Source: CAYZTY01 sp964444665 (lineage in GTDB: Bacteria > Planctomycetota > Phycisphaerae > Sedimentisphaerales > CAYZTY01). From it: DNA of 64,000 nt. Below, piece by piece: positions 46,906 to 55,151 of this stretch. Position 1 is the stretch's first letter. The number at the start of each line of letters is the position of its first letter. The notes under the pieces were generated by a model. The model did not search any database. It saw only the letters and a program-made list of their open reading frames with translations, and had not been told where the DNA came from. The position numbers and the translations under genes are program-made. The stretch spans positions 1-64,000 of the forward strand of contig CAYUIE010000008.1 of assembly GCA_964444665.1 (NCBI GenBank). Reading direction: 5' to 3'.

Positions 46906-48225
46906 ATGAGTGAAGTTTTGATAAAAAACGGTCAGGTTATAGACCCGGCAAATGGTGTCAATAAAAACTGCGATGTACTTATCATCGACGGCAAGATTGC
47001 AGAGGTCGGCAAGAAGATGGAAGCCTTCCCTGAACAAAGCCGAAGGGACAGAGGACAGAAGACAGAAAAGGAAAGAAAAATAATTGATGCTACCGGTAAA
47101 TTAGTAACGCCGGGCCTGATTGATATTCACGTTCACTTTCGTGAGCCGGGTGACGAGGAAGAAGAAACAATAGCAAGCGGCTCGGCAACAGCTGTTGCCG
47201 GTGGATTTACTTCGGTGGTTTGTATGCCGAATACAAACCCACCCATCGAAAATGAAACCGATGTCGAATATATCCACCGAAAGGCCAGGCAGGCCAGAAA
47301 AACTCACGTCTATACAATGGGAGCTATCACAAAAGGCCGAGAGGGAGTCGAGCTTGCAGAGATGGGATTTATGATTGATGCAGGGGCCGTCGGTTTTACC
47401 GACGACGGCAGAGGCGTACAGGACCCGGCAGTAATGCTGCGGGCTTTGAAATACGCGGCGATGTTTGATGTGGTAATTGCCCAACATTGCCAGGACAACA
47501 GGATTTCCGGCAACGGCGTGATGAACGCCGGCTACTATTCGACGATATTAGGACTGCCGGGATTAGACCACTTAGCCGAAGAAGCGATGCTGTGGCGGGA
47601 TATACAATTAGTCAAAAAGACCGGCGTGCGTTACCATGCCCAGCATATATCAACGGCCGGGTCGGTTGAATTGATAAAAGCCGCCAAGAAAAATTCTTTG
47701 CCGATTACCTGTGAGGTGACACCGCACCATTTACTTTTAACCGAAGAGTGCTGCGCAGAATATGATACCAACTACAAAGTCAATCCCCCCTTGCGAAGAA
47801 ACCAGGATATAAAGGCACTGAAAAAAGCAATTGCAGAAGGTCTGGTTGATGCGCTGGCCAGTGACCATGCGCCACATCTGCAAAGTGAAAAAGAGCTCGA
47901 ATTTCTGGCCGCTCCGTTCGGTATCTCCGGCCTCGAGTGCGCGCTGGGCCTTTATATTAAGGCGCTCATTGAGCCGGGTATACTCGATTGGCCGGGGCTG
48001 ATTTCACTGATGACCGAAAGGCCGGCCAAAATAATCGGCATCGATAAAGGCACACTCAGCAAAGGTAAACAAGGCGACGTTACAATTATTGACCCCAATG
48101 CCGAGTACACAATCGACGTAAAAAAATTCCACTCCAAAAGCAGAAACTGTCCCTATCACGGCTGGAAGGTCAAAGGCAAGGTCGAAAAGACAATCGTCGG
48201 CGGCGAGGTAAGATTCGAAGCATAA
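46906..48225 (+). CDS. pyrC: Dihydroorotase (type I)
   Basis: 439 residues from ATG 46906; the frame opens at 46888 but the N-terminal MSEVLIKNGQVIDP fits family starts. Cyclises carbamoyl aspartate. Metal ligands in IDIHVHFREPGDE, the VVCMPNTNPP loop, CEVTPHHLLL and LASDHAPH are all present. A 17-residue insert (about residues 39-55, including FPEQSRRD) replaces a short loop between VGKKM and KIIDATGKLVTPG; it is encoded by a small palindromic repeat. The insert is in the peripheral beta-sandwich, away from the active site. Confidence 0.92.
   Translation: MSEVLIKNGQVIDPANGVNKNCDVLIIDGKIAEVGKKMEAFPEQSRRDRGQKTEKERKIIDATGKLVTPGLIDIHVHFREPGDEEEETIASGSATAVAGGFTSVVCMPNTNPPIENETDVEYIHRKARQARKTHVYTMGAITKGREGVELAEMGFMIDAGAVGFTDDGRGVQDPAVMLRALKYAAMFDVVIAQHCQDNRISGNGVMNAGYYSTILGLPGLDHLAEEAMLWRDIQLVKKTGVRYHAQHISTAGSVELIKAAKKNSLPITCEVTPHHLLLTEECCAEYDTNYKVNPPLRRNQDIKALKKAIAEGLVDALASDHAPHLQSEKELEFLAAPFGISGLECALGLYIKALIEPGILDWPGLISLMTERPAKIIGIDKGTLSKGKQGDVTIIDPNAEYTIDVKKFHSKSRNCPYHGWKVKGKVEKTIVGGEVRFEA
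47024..47048 (+). repeat. Short palindromic-repeat relic inside pyrC
   Basis: CTGAACAAAGCCGAAG (47030-47045) matches 13 of 16 bases with CTGAGCGTAGCCGAAG in valS (54818-54833). It encodes FPEQSRRD-type residues and is followed by a purine-rich run (GACAGAGGACAGAAGACAG), all in frame. Confidence 0.5.
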
Positions 48226-48283
48226 GATGCTTGATATTTGTGTGGGGCTGTCTTCTGTTTTCCGCTCTGCAGGAATTCACTTT

Positions 48284-48311
48284 TTGATAAAATCGGCTTT
48301 TATGATATAAT
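48284..48311 (+). promoter_or_regulatory. Promoter of rnpB
   Basis: TTGATA (48284-48289), 16-base spacer, TATAAT (48306-48311); a start 6-7 bases later coincides with the expected 5' end of RNase P RNA. Confidence 0.8.
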
Positions 48312-48316
48312 CTATT

Positions 48317-48794
48317 AATGAGTGGGTCGGGCGGTCGCTCCGCATTTATTGCGGGGAGGAAAGTCCGAGCAGGACAGGGCACGGTGGTGGCTAACGGCCA
48401 CCTCCCGATATATCGGGACGGGAAAGTGCCACAGAAAATACACAGCCGATGGCCCGAAGCGTCCGGGCACAGGCAAAGGTGAAAAGGTGCGGTAAGAGCG
48501 CACCGCGGTGACGGTGACGTCGCCGGCAGGGTAAACCCCACCGCCTGCAAGACCAAATAGCTGGTTGCTCGGCCCGGGCACACGCCAGCGGGTAGGTCGC
48601 TTCCCGCTTCGTCGGGAGAGCCGGTCGGCAACGGCCGGTCAAGATAAATGGCCGCCATCTCGCACCTATTTTGAGAGTACAGTGAAAATCTTGATATTAG
48701 AGCTTTGATAAAATTTTAGCCTTATTCGCCAACTCGACGCTGGATTCTCAAAATAGGTGCGGGATACAGAACTCGGCTTACAGACCCACTCATT
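48317..48794 (+). ncRNA. rnpB: RNase P RNA, bacterial type A, with an extra arm
   Basis: The ends AATGAGTGGGTC (48317-48328) and GACCCACTCATT (48783-48794) form P1. Universal segments are present: GAGGAAAGTCCGAGC near 48356, CAAGACCAAATAG, GAGCCGGTCGGCAACGG and CGGCTTACAGACCCACTC. Processes the 5' ends of pre-tRNAs. Between GATAAATGGCCGCC and the final GATACAGAAC an extra segment of about 110 bases is present, closed by a perfect 15-bp stem (48661-48675 with 48747-48761) around a 71-base loop. Confidence 0.93.
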
Positions 48795-48965
48795 TTAATT
48801 GATAATTTATTATTTATTATTGATTATTAAGTATTAAGTTCTCTCAACAGCCATTGTTTCAACATTTATTATTCCATCCTGGGAATACCTGTCGATAAAT
48901 AAGTATGAGCCCTTATCTGTTAATAATTAGCCACAATGGAATAATAAAAGGTCTTTAAAAGCTTT

Positions 48966-48993
48966 TTGACAACAAAAGTTGCAGTGGTATAAT
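48966..48993 (+). promoter_or_regulatory. Promoter of the TPR lipoprotein gene
   Basis: TTGACA (48966-48971), 16-base spacer and consensus TATAAT (48988-48993), about 50 bases before ATG 49044. Confidence 0.8.
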
Positions 48994-49043
48994 ATAGCCC
49001 CAAGTTGAATCGGCCGTCTCAAAGATATTGAGGGATAAAACAT

Positions 49044-50033
49044 ATGCAAAGCTCGCTGGGCAGCCGCAGCGCTATTATGGTGTGCATTGCCATTGGAATG
49101 CTGTTTTTCGTCGGATGTGCTCAACGACAAAAGGCGGTAGATATGTATGTTGACGCGGTGATGCTAAGAGAGATAAATGAGACCGAAAAGGCGGTTGGCA
49201 AACTTAATTCCGCAGTCGATCTGAATCCGAAATTCTCACTGGCCTATTCGCTCCTCGGCGATATCCACGAGGAAAGAAAGGAATACGAACAAAGCGCCGA
49301 ATCGTATGAGAAAGCGACCGAGCTAAACGCCTGGTCGTTCCACGACTTTTTCAATCTCGGGCGCGTCAGACAGATTTTAAAAGACTTTGTCAGGGCCGTT
49401 ACGGCTTATACCAGAGCCTGTGAGCTTCAGCCCAGTCATATGGAGGCGCACCTGAACATCTCGAAATGCTACCTGGAGCTTAAAGACCTTGAGAACGCGC
49501 TGCTGTACGGACAAACAGCAAAAGAGATTGACCCGAATGTGGCCGAGATAGAAAAAACGCTGGGACAGATATATCAGGCCCAAATGGACTATCATCAGTC
49601 TATCACTTCCTATCGAAGAGCCCTCGAGCTTGAAGGCAATAATCCGGATATTATGAGGTTTCTGGCTGTATCGTATCTTAAGATAGAGCGTTATACCACG
49701 GCTAATGAATTGCTGCAGGAGTTGATGCGAATTGACCCAAACGACGGCGAAGCCTACCAGTATTTGGGCTACTGCAACCTGAGACTCAAGCGGCTCGAAG
49801 AGGCGATAGATAGCTATAATCGTGCTATTCGGATCAACGAGAATGACTGGGCGGCATATAAGGGTTTAGGGGTGGCTTATATGCTCAGCGCAATTACAAA
49901 CAAGGATGATGAGTTAAAGGAAAAAGCAATCGAGCAGTGGAATATTTCGCTGCAAATCAAGCCTGGGCAACCAAAGTTAGTTAAACTATTGCGAAAATAC
50001 GAAGGAGACTTTCAGGGCCGGGCCGGTCGATGA
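49044..50033 (+). CDS. TPR-repeat lipoprotein
   Basis: 329 residues; GAGGGA eight bases upstream. Lipoprotein signal SAIMVCIAIGMLFFVGC (Cys 25). The mature protein is about seven tetratricopeptide repeats (for example KFSLAYSLLGDIHEERKEYE, PDIMRFLAVSYLKIERYTTA, GEAYQYLGYCNLRLKRLEEA). Probably a scaffold on the periplasmic side. ATGA overlap with lspA, whose product would process this lipoprotein. Confidence 0.88.
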   Translation: MQSSLGSRSAIMVCIAIGMLFFVGCAQRQKAVDMYVDAVMLREINETEKAVGKLNSAVDLNPKFSLAYSLLGDIHEERKEYEQSAESYEKATELNAWSFHDFFNLGRVRQILKDFVRAVTAYTRACELQPSHMEAHLNISKCYLELKDLENALLYGQTAKEIDPNVAEIEKTLGQIYQAQMDYHQSITSYRRALELEGNNPDIMRFLAVSYLKIERYTTANELLQELMRIDPNDGEAYQYLGYCNLRLKRLEEAIDSYNRAIRINENDWAAYKGLGVAYMLSAITNKDDELKEKAIEQWNISLQIKPGQPKLVKLLRKYEGDFQGRAGR

Positions 50034-50632
50034 AAAACGGCATTAACGGCGGCTTAAACGTGATGGACTCAAATACAGAAACACAGTCGGCCCGGCAGCA
50101 GCCGGGCGGTTTATTAAACACACTACCGGATTCCAAGACACACCTGATTTTCTGGCCGATTACGGCGGCGGGCGTAATACTCGATTTATGGAGCAAGAAG
50201 GCGGCGTTCGAATACCTGCAGGACAAAGGCGGTCCCGTTTCTATTATAGGGGGTTTTCTACAATTGAGGGCTCAGCAAAATCCCGGTGCAGCCTTCGGTA
50301 TAGCAACCGGCCGACCGATATTACTAATATCGATTTCAATCATTGCGATGGTTGCGGTGCTTATGCTTTTTCTATTCGGCAAAATTCAAAAAAAACTCCA
50401 CTACATAGCGCTTGCCATGTTCAGTGCCGGTGTGCTTGGCAACCTTTATGACAGAGTTTTCAACGACGGCTATGTCCGGGATTTCATTGATGTTTATTAC
50501 CGGCATTGGCATTGGCCGACTTTCAATCTTGCCGACACTATGCTTTGTATCGCCATCGGGATTCTGGTTATATCGAGCTTCTGCAAGCCTACTGATAAAG
50601 ACTATCAAAAACGTGCTCTGCAACATAAATAG
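50030..50632 (+). CDS. lspA: Lipoprotein signal peptidase (signal peptidase II)
   Basis: 200 residues, slightly long at the N-terminus (an internal Met at residue 12 is possible). Cleaves prolipoprotein signal peptides at the lipidated Cys. Four membrane helices; LRAQQNPGAAFGIA, and the catalytic Asp pair in NLYDRVFNDGYVRDFID and FNLADTMLCIAIG. It will act on the several lipoproteins in this window. The 3' end overlaps the convergent DUF151 gene by 44 bases. Confidence 0.92.
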   Translation: MKNGINGGLNVMDSNTETQSARQQPGGLLNTLPDSKTHLIFWPITAAGVILDLWSKKAAFEYLQDKGGPVSIIGGFLQLRAQQNPGAAFGIATGRPILLISISIIAMVAVLMLFLFGKIQKKLHYIALAMFSAGVLGNLYDRVFNDGYVRDFIDVYYRHWHWPTFNLADTMLCIAIGILVISSFCKPTDKDYQKRALQHK

Positions 50633-50984
50633 GGATGCGTAAGGAGGCCCCTAGCGCGATGGCGTCTGACGGGCGGGAGTCGATCTCCACAAGCTTGCCA
50701 TTGTAGCTTATATGTATCTTTGCATAGAATGTATGCCTGCGAAGGTCGTTGATTATGATTTTTTCGAGCTTGCCCCCCATATGTTTAATTACGCTCTCGA
50801 GCAGCTCGTGAGTCAAAGGTCGCGGTGGTTCAATTCCTTTCAAGCGACGGTCAATGGCGAAGATTTCCGTGATTCCAATTACGATGGGAAAGCTGCGGTC
50901 GCCGTCTCGCTCCTTGAGGACTATTATTTGTTCGTCGGTACTCTCATTAATAATTATACGCGACAGTTCAACTTCAATATCCAT
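50589..50984 (-). CDS. DUF151 / bifunctional nuclease-type protein
   Basis: 131 residues. Family features: IVLKERDGDRSFPIVIGITEIFAI near the N-terminus, RPLTHELLESVIKHMGGKLEKIIINDL and the end SRPSDAIALGASLRIPIYVAEHV. Members are short bacterial proteins with reported nuclease activity in plants and a Thermotoga structure; the role in bacteria is unclear. Overlaps lspA tail to tail. Confidence 0.85.
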   Translation of the reverse strand: MDIEVELSRIIINESTDEQIIVLKERDGDRSFPIVIGITEIFAIDRRLKGIEPPRPLTHELLESVIKHMGGKLEKIIINDLRRHTFYAKIHISYNGKLVEIDSRPSDAIALGASLRIPIYVAEHVFDSLYQ

Positions 50985-51090
50985 TTTTGCCCCGTATTTA
51001 CATAAAACTACAGCGTTTACAATACTCCTCAGCCGTAAAAGCCGGTTTTCTCTTCCCGTTATTACGCAGGATTTTCCTATTTGTTTTACA

Positions 51091-54000
51091 TTACGCCGTT
51101 AATTCTGCAAGGTGTTTTTCAATCGCTTTCAACTGTTCTGTCAACTCAGCCAGTCTATCCCTTGCCTGAGCAACAACTTCTGGCTTGGCTTTGGTAAGAA
51201 AATTTTTATTGGCCAGCCTGGTCTCCACGGCTGTCCTGGCTTTTTCTACTTCTTTCTTTTGCTTTTCCAACCGCCGTTGCTCAGCAACTGGGTCAATCAT
51301 ATCGTGAACATAAATCTGGGCCGTGTCCGCGATTGTAACAGCCGAGTTTGGGGGTTTTACAATAGCTGCCCCCGCTCGAAATTCCTTTACTCCTGCTAAC
51401 TGAAGTATCAGTTCTTCATTTTCACTTAAAACTTTTACATTTTCCTGACCAAGTTTTGCGGATACTAACAACAACTCACTCTGTGGTTTATTATATTCAC
51501 TTCTGACGTCTCTTATTGCCCGGATTACAGACTGGATAAGTGTAATTTGCTTTTCAGCATCCTCATCTCTCAGGTTTTCCAGGTCTCCCGGCCATTGGGC
51601 GATAACCAATGCATCAGATTTTTCTGCCTTGGCAAGGCCTTGAAGTTTTCTGACGGGAGCGATTTCGTTTAGCTTCTGGAAAATTCCTTCGGTGATAAAC
51701 GGCACAAACGGATGCAACAATCGCAGGCTCTGGTCCAGCACAAACGCCAGGACGTTTTGAGCAATCTGTCTTTGCTGCTTATCCTGCATTCTCGGCTTAG
51801 CCCATTCGAGATACCAGTCACAAAAATCATTCCAGAAAAACCGGTAAATCTGCGCCAAAGGCTCACTATATTTAAATTCATCCAATGATTCTGTTACCGC
51901 GGAAATAGTTTGCGCCAGGCGGGAGAGAATCCACCTGTCGGTAATCGTCATCTTTTCTTTATCAAAGCCGGCCGGGTCGACGCCCTCAAGGTTCATCAGG
52001 GCAAAACGGGAAGCGTTCCAGAGCTTATTACAGAAGTTTCGGCCGATATCAAACTTGGGCGATGTATTTACCGTCCGCCCGTCGGGCAGCTTCATTTTTT
52101 TCACCGGCATACGTACGTCCTGCGTCTGCGTAGTCATACTGGCCAGGGTAAAACGCATTGCGTCGGCGCCGTGGCTGTTGATTGCAACAAGCGGGTCGAT
52201 GCCGTTGCCTAAGCTTTTAGACATCTTGCGTCCTTCGCCGTCCTGAATCATAGCGTGAATAAAAACGTCACTGAATGGAATATCGCCGATGCAATACTGG
52301 CCCATCATTAGCATACGCGATACCCACAGCGTGATAATCTCACGCGCAGTACAAAGCACATCACCCGGATAGAAGGTTTTTAAATCATCTGTATCGTCCG
52401 GCCAGCCCATCGTGCTGAATGGCCAAAGCGCCGAACTAAACCAAGTATCCAAAACATCCTCATCGCGATTCCAAACCTGTACATGCTTCTCAAACTCGGA
52501 GCAAGCCTTTCGTCTTTCTGGCACACCTGTAATACCCTCAACCCGTTTAATACGAGGAAACGCTTGCCCCGGCTTTATTGCGCCTATACCATCAGGGATG
52601 GAAAATAGAAACTTACCAACTAGATTGAGGATATCATCACCATCTGGCGTTTCGAGACATACGTATCCAGTACACAATTCGCTTTTGGAAGCACAAACTC
52701 TGAAACCAATATCTTCGCGCCCAAAAGCACGCAATAAATCTTTAAGTGCGGTTTCAAATATTGGAGTTGGATTGGAATATTCGGAAGCACTTAAGTTGGC
52801 GCTTTTGAGTTCCATTTTCCAAATTGGTATTCTATGCCCCCACCAGAGCTGTCGGCTGATGGGCCAGTCGCGCAGGTTTTCCAGCCAGGCCTGGTAGGTT
52901 TTGGCATATCGCTCAGGGATAAACCGCAGTCGGCCGTCAAGCAGTGGTTTCAATGCCAGGCCGGCCAAGGAATTCACAGGTACATCAGTGCCCCTGATAA
53001 AATCTTCTTCAAGGCACAAGTCACGAGTCACGAGCGACGGAATCGGTTCCTTGACGGCGATATACCACTGGTCGGACAGATACGGCTCGATAGGTACGTG
53101 GCTGCGATAACTATGGCCGACCTCGTGGGTGTATTCGCGAACATCATCGAGCAATTTTTCCGTTCGGAACCACTCGACGACGGCCTCGCGGGCCTCGAAC
53201 CGGTCCATACCGATAAGATTTTCAACATCGGGATTTTTAATATCTTCCCAGTCCGTCCAGCCATATTTGTCGCTGATGGAGCCGTCCGGCGCCATAACGT
53301 TTACGATTGGCAGACTATTTCGCTGGCCGATTTCCCAGTCGTCCGGGTCGTGAGCGGGCGTTACCTTCAAAAAGCCGGTCGAGAATTTGGCCTTCTCATC
53401 TTCACCGTCAGGGTCGGGCAGCACAACATGCTCATCAGCAATTATAGGAATTATGCGTCCGACAATCGGCAGCCGTACCATCTTACCCAGCAGATGTTTG
53501 GCTCGTGGATCGTTCGGATTCATTGCAACGGCCGTATCACCAAGCATCGTTTCGGGCCGGGTAGTAGCGACGGTAACGTGTGTTATTGTGGCACGGGCAT
53601 CTTGCCCGTGTATCTTGCCTATCGCGTCCGGACTTACGCCAACCCACGCCCAATTTTCAAGTCCCGCCTTGGCAGGATTATTGAGGATATAGTCGACTTG
53701 GTGGTTAAAGTCTTCTTCTTCACGGATGATATGGTCGTAATATTCGTCTTGCCAGAACGACTCGTTGCGTCCCAGCAATTTATTGGCTTTGTTTGCCGTA
53801 TACGATTTCCAGGAATGTAGTATGGTCGGTAATTCTTCTCCTGGGCGTGGTCTTATTACTGCGTGTACATGATTCGGCATAATCACCCATACAATCAGAT
53901 CATATCGTTTGCCGTCAAAGTGCTTCAAGGCATTCTGAACCAACTCGGCAATCCTCGGATCTCGCAGATAGCATCGCCCATGTCCTGCGTTGAGAAACGA

Positions 54001-54927
54001 CTCAACATGGTCACAATAGAGTCGCGTAAGCTCTCGTTGTTCCTTCGGTGTTGGCTCACGGCCTTGTGTCCCAGCCTGCTGAACAAACCTGTCGCGTTGC
54101 GAGTGCCAGCGTTCAAGCACCTCGGCAGGCAACGAGTCAGCCAAACGGAATGTTACAGCATATGTCGAACCGGCCTGAGTCCAATGAGGCAGATATGCAC
54201 CTTTTCGCCTACGGACCACCTCATCCACGGCCTGGAAGGCCGTGCCACATGGGACCTCAACCGGCTCAACTAATGGATAGCGCATATACCAGAAATGCCC
54301 TTTTACCGTCTCGTGCTCGACTTCATCGTCGGCCAGCACGGTCTGCGTTGCGGGGTCCCAGTTGACAAGTCTTTTGCCGCGATAAATCAGGCCATCCTTA
54401 AAGAGCTGGAAGAACGCGGCCCGCACTGCCTTCGCGCAAACAGGGTCCATCGTGAAGCGCGTTCTGGCCCAGTCGCACGAGCAGCCCATCGCCTTTAACT
54501 GATTAATAATTGTGGCTTCGTATTCGTCCTTCCAGGCCTGCACATGGGCGATAAACTCATCGCGCTGGAAATCTGTGCGTTTTTTGCCTTGTTCCGCAAG
54601 CAGTCTTTTCTCAACAACGGTCTGAGTGGCGATGCCGGCGTGGTCGGTGCCCGGGAGCCATAGCGTGTTATATTTTTGCATCCGCCGAAACCGAATCAGG
54701 ATATCCTGGAGGGTATTATTTAGTGCGTGTCCTAAGTGCAGCGGAGCGGTAACGTTAGGCGGCGGGATAACAATCGTATAAGGCTTAACCGCCCTGCCGT
54801 CGCCCGAAGCGCCTGTACTGAGCGTAGCCGAAGTATTGGCGTGAAAATAACCGCGCGAGAGCCAGATTTCGCTTACATTTTTTTCCGTCTGCTCAGGCTC
54901 GTAAGTTTTTTCAAGTTCTACTGACAA
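51091..54927 (-). CDS. valS: Valyl-tRNA synthetase with in-frame RAYT insertion
   Basis: 1278 residues, about 330 more than usual. Charges tRNA-Val. Core intact: HLGH (HIGH motif, residues 64-67) after PPPNVT, editing-domain VATTRPETMLGDTAVAMNP, RQLWWGHRIPIW, DVLDTWFSSALWPFSTMGWP, KMSKS (about 901-905), anticodon-binding domain and C-terminal coiled coil (EQRRLEKQKKEVEKARTAV). Three extras: a repeat-encoded stretch at about residues 31-44 (ATLSTGASG); residues about 227-447, a complete RAYT transposase between RYPLVEPVEVP and ITHVTVATTRPET, at the edge of the CP1 editing domain; and about 110 residues in the segment after HRIPIWKM. No frameshift or stop, so a single fusion protein is predicted. 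Confidence 0.92.
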   Translation of the reverse strand: MSVELEKTYEPEQTEKNVSEIWLSRGYFHANTSATLSTGASGDGRAVKPYTIVIPPPNVTAPLHLGHALNNTLQDILIRFRRMQKYNTLWLPGTDHAGIATQTVVEKRLLAEQGKKRTDFQRDEFIAHVQAWKDEYEATIINQLKAMGCSCDWARTRFTMDPVCAKAVRAAFFQLFKDGLIYRGKRLVNWDPATQTVLADDEVEHETVKGHFWYMRYPLVEPVEVPCGTAFQAVDEVVRRRKGAYLPHWTQAGSTYAVTFRLADSLPAEVLERWHSQRDRFVQQAGTQGREPTPKEQRELTRLYCDHVESFLNAGHGRCYLRDPRIAELVQNALKHFDGKRYDLIVWVIMPNHVHAVIRPRPGEELPTILHSWKSYTANKANKLLGRNESFWQDEYYDHIIREEEDFNHQVDYILNNPAKAGLENWAWVGVSPDAIGKIHGQDARATITHVTVATTRPETMLGDTAVAMNPNDPRAKHLLGKMVRLPIVGRIIPIIADEHVVLPDPDGEDEKAKFSTGFLKVTPAHDPDDWEIGQRNSLPIVNVMAPDGSISDKYGWTDWEDIKNPDVENLIGMDRFEAREAVVEWFRTEKLLDDVREYTHEVGHSYRSHVPIEPYLSDQWYIAVKEPIPSLVTRDLCLEEDFIRGTDVPVNSLAGLALKPLLDGRLRFIPERYAKTYQAWLENLRDWPISRQLWWGHRIPIWKMELKSANLSASEYSNPTPIFETALKDLLRAFGREDIGFRVCASKSELCTGYVCLETPDGDDILNLVGKFLFSIPDGIGAIKPGQAFPRIKRVEGITGVPERRKACSEFEKHVQVWNRDEDVLDTWFSSALWPFSTMGWPDDTDDLKTFYPGDVLCTAREIITLWVSRMLMMGQYCIGDIPFSDVFIHAMIQDGEGRKMSKSLGNGIDPLVAINSHGADAMRFTLASMTTQTQDVRMPVKKMKLPDGRTVNTSPKFDIGRNFCNKLWNASRFALMNLEGVDPAGFDKEKMTITDRWILSRLAQTISAVTESLDEFKYSEPLAQIYRFFWNDFCDWYLEWAKPRMQDKQQRQIAQNVLAFVLDQSLRLLHPFVPFITEGIFQKLNEIAPVRKLQGLAKAEKSDALVIAQWPGDLENLRDEDAEKQITLIQSVIRAIRDVRSEYNKPQSELLLVSAKLGQENVKVLSENEELILQLAGVKEFRAGAAIVKPPNSAVTIADTAQIYVHDMIDPVAEQRRLEKQKKEVEKARTAVETRLANKNFLTKAKPEVVAQARDRLAELTEQLKAIEKHLAELTA
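53588..53610 (+). repeat. REP-like hairpin, 3' border of the valS RAYT
   Basis: GTGG followed by CACGGGCA-TCT-TGCCCGTG, a perfect 8-bp stem (53592-53599 with 53603-53610). In the valS frame it reads HGQDARAT on the minus strand. Confidence 0.8.
54226..54248 (-). repeat. REP-like hairpin, 5' border of the valS RAYT
   Basis: CACGGCCT-GGA-AGGCCGTG stem (54226-54244) followed by CCAC, so GTGG precedes the hairpin when read on the minus strand. Same design as the other border but inverted; translated as CGTAFQAVD in valS. Confidence 0.8.
54801..54838 (-). repeat. Palindromic repeat translated near the ValRS N-terminus
   Basis: Contains CGAAGCGCCTGTACTGAGCG (54805-54824), 18 of 20 identical to 6299-6318 on the opposite strand, and CTGAGCGTAGCCGAAG. 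In the valS frame it adds about 13 residues (ANTSATLSTGASG) between the first helix and the PPPNVT motif. Confidence 0.6.
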
Positions 54928-55021
54928 GTTTCGCTATCCGTTACAAAACAATAGGCGATTAACTATACTACTGCTTTCAGACAACATCGGTGGAGCAAAC
55001 CCTAACCTACCAAACATAAGG

Positions 55022-55061
55022 CCCATAAAACAAAATTCCGGCGAAAGACATTCGCCGGAAT
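55022..55061 (-). terminator. Intrinsic terminator downstream of rho
   Basis: On the minus strand an 11-bp perfect stem ATTCCGGCGAA/TTCGCCGGAAT with a 5-base loop, then TTTTGTTTTATG. It follows the rho stop codon by 90 bases and lies upstream of valS. Confidence 0.8.
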
Positions 55062-55151
55062 GTTATACTAATAAAATCTGGGCATTATGTAAAGCCAACA
55101 ATTATCAGGACCAGCTTCTCTCGCAGCAAGCTCCATCCGGCCGATTCGAGG

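Larger units (their letters stand above)
53588..54248 (-). mobile_element. RAYT (REP-associated Y1 transposase) unit inside valS
   Basis: On the valS-sense strand the unit runs from 54248 to 53588. It encodes the family start RRKGAYLPHWTQAGSTYAVTFRLADSLP, the HUH motif MPNHVHAVIRP (fusion residues about 350-358), the catalytic-Tyr segment FWQDEYYDHIIR (Tyr 396/397), and the end VDYILNNPAKAGL. All motifs of an active IS200-like/RAYT nuclease are present, with no stop. It is bounded by inverted REP hairpins. No start codon of its own is obvious; an internal GTG near the 5' end is possible. RAYTs are single-copy, domesticated relatives of IS200/IS605 that mobilise REP sequences. Confidence 0.88.

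Noticed and set aside
50589..50632. Overlap of lspA and the DUF151 gene as a sign of misannotation
   Set aside because: Both proteins keep complete family C-termini; short convergent overlaps are common.
52834..53820. 328-codon plus-strand frame antisense to valS
   Set aside because: Mirrors codon structure of valS on the opposite strand; the minus frame has all synthetase motifs.
53588..54248. Intein or self-splicing intron as the explanation for the long valS gene
   Set aside because: No intein N- or C-terminal splice motifs (no Cys/Ser at the junction with a terminal His-Asn), and the frame is open with a RAYT protein rather than intron structure.
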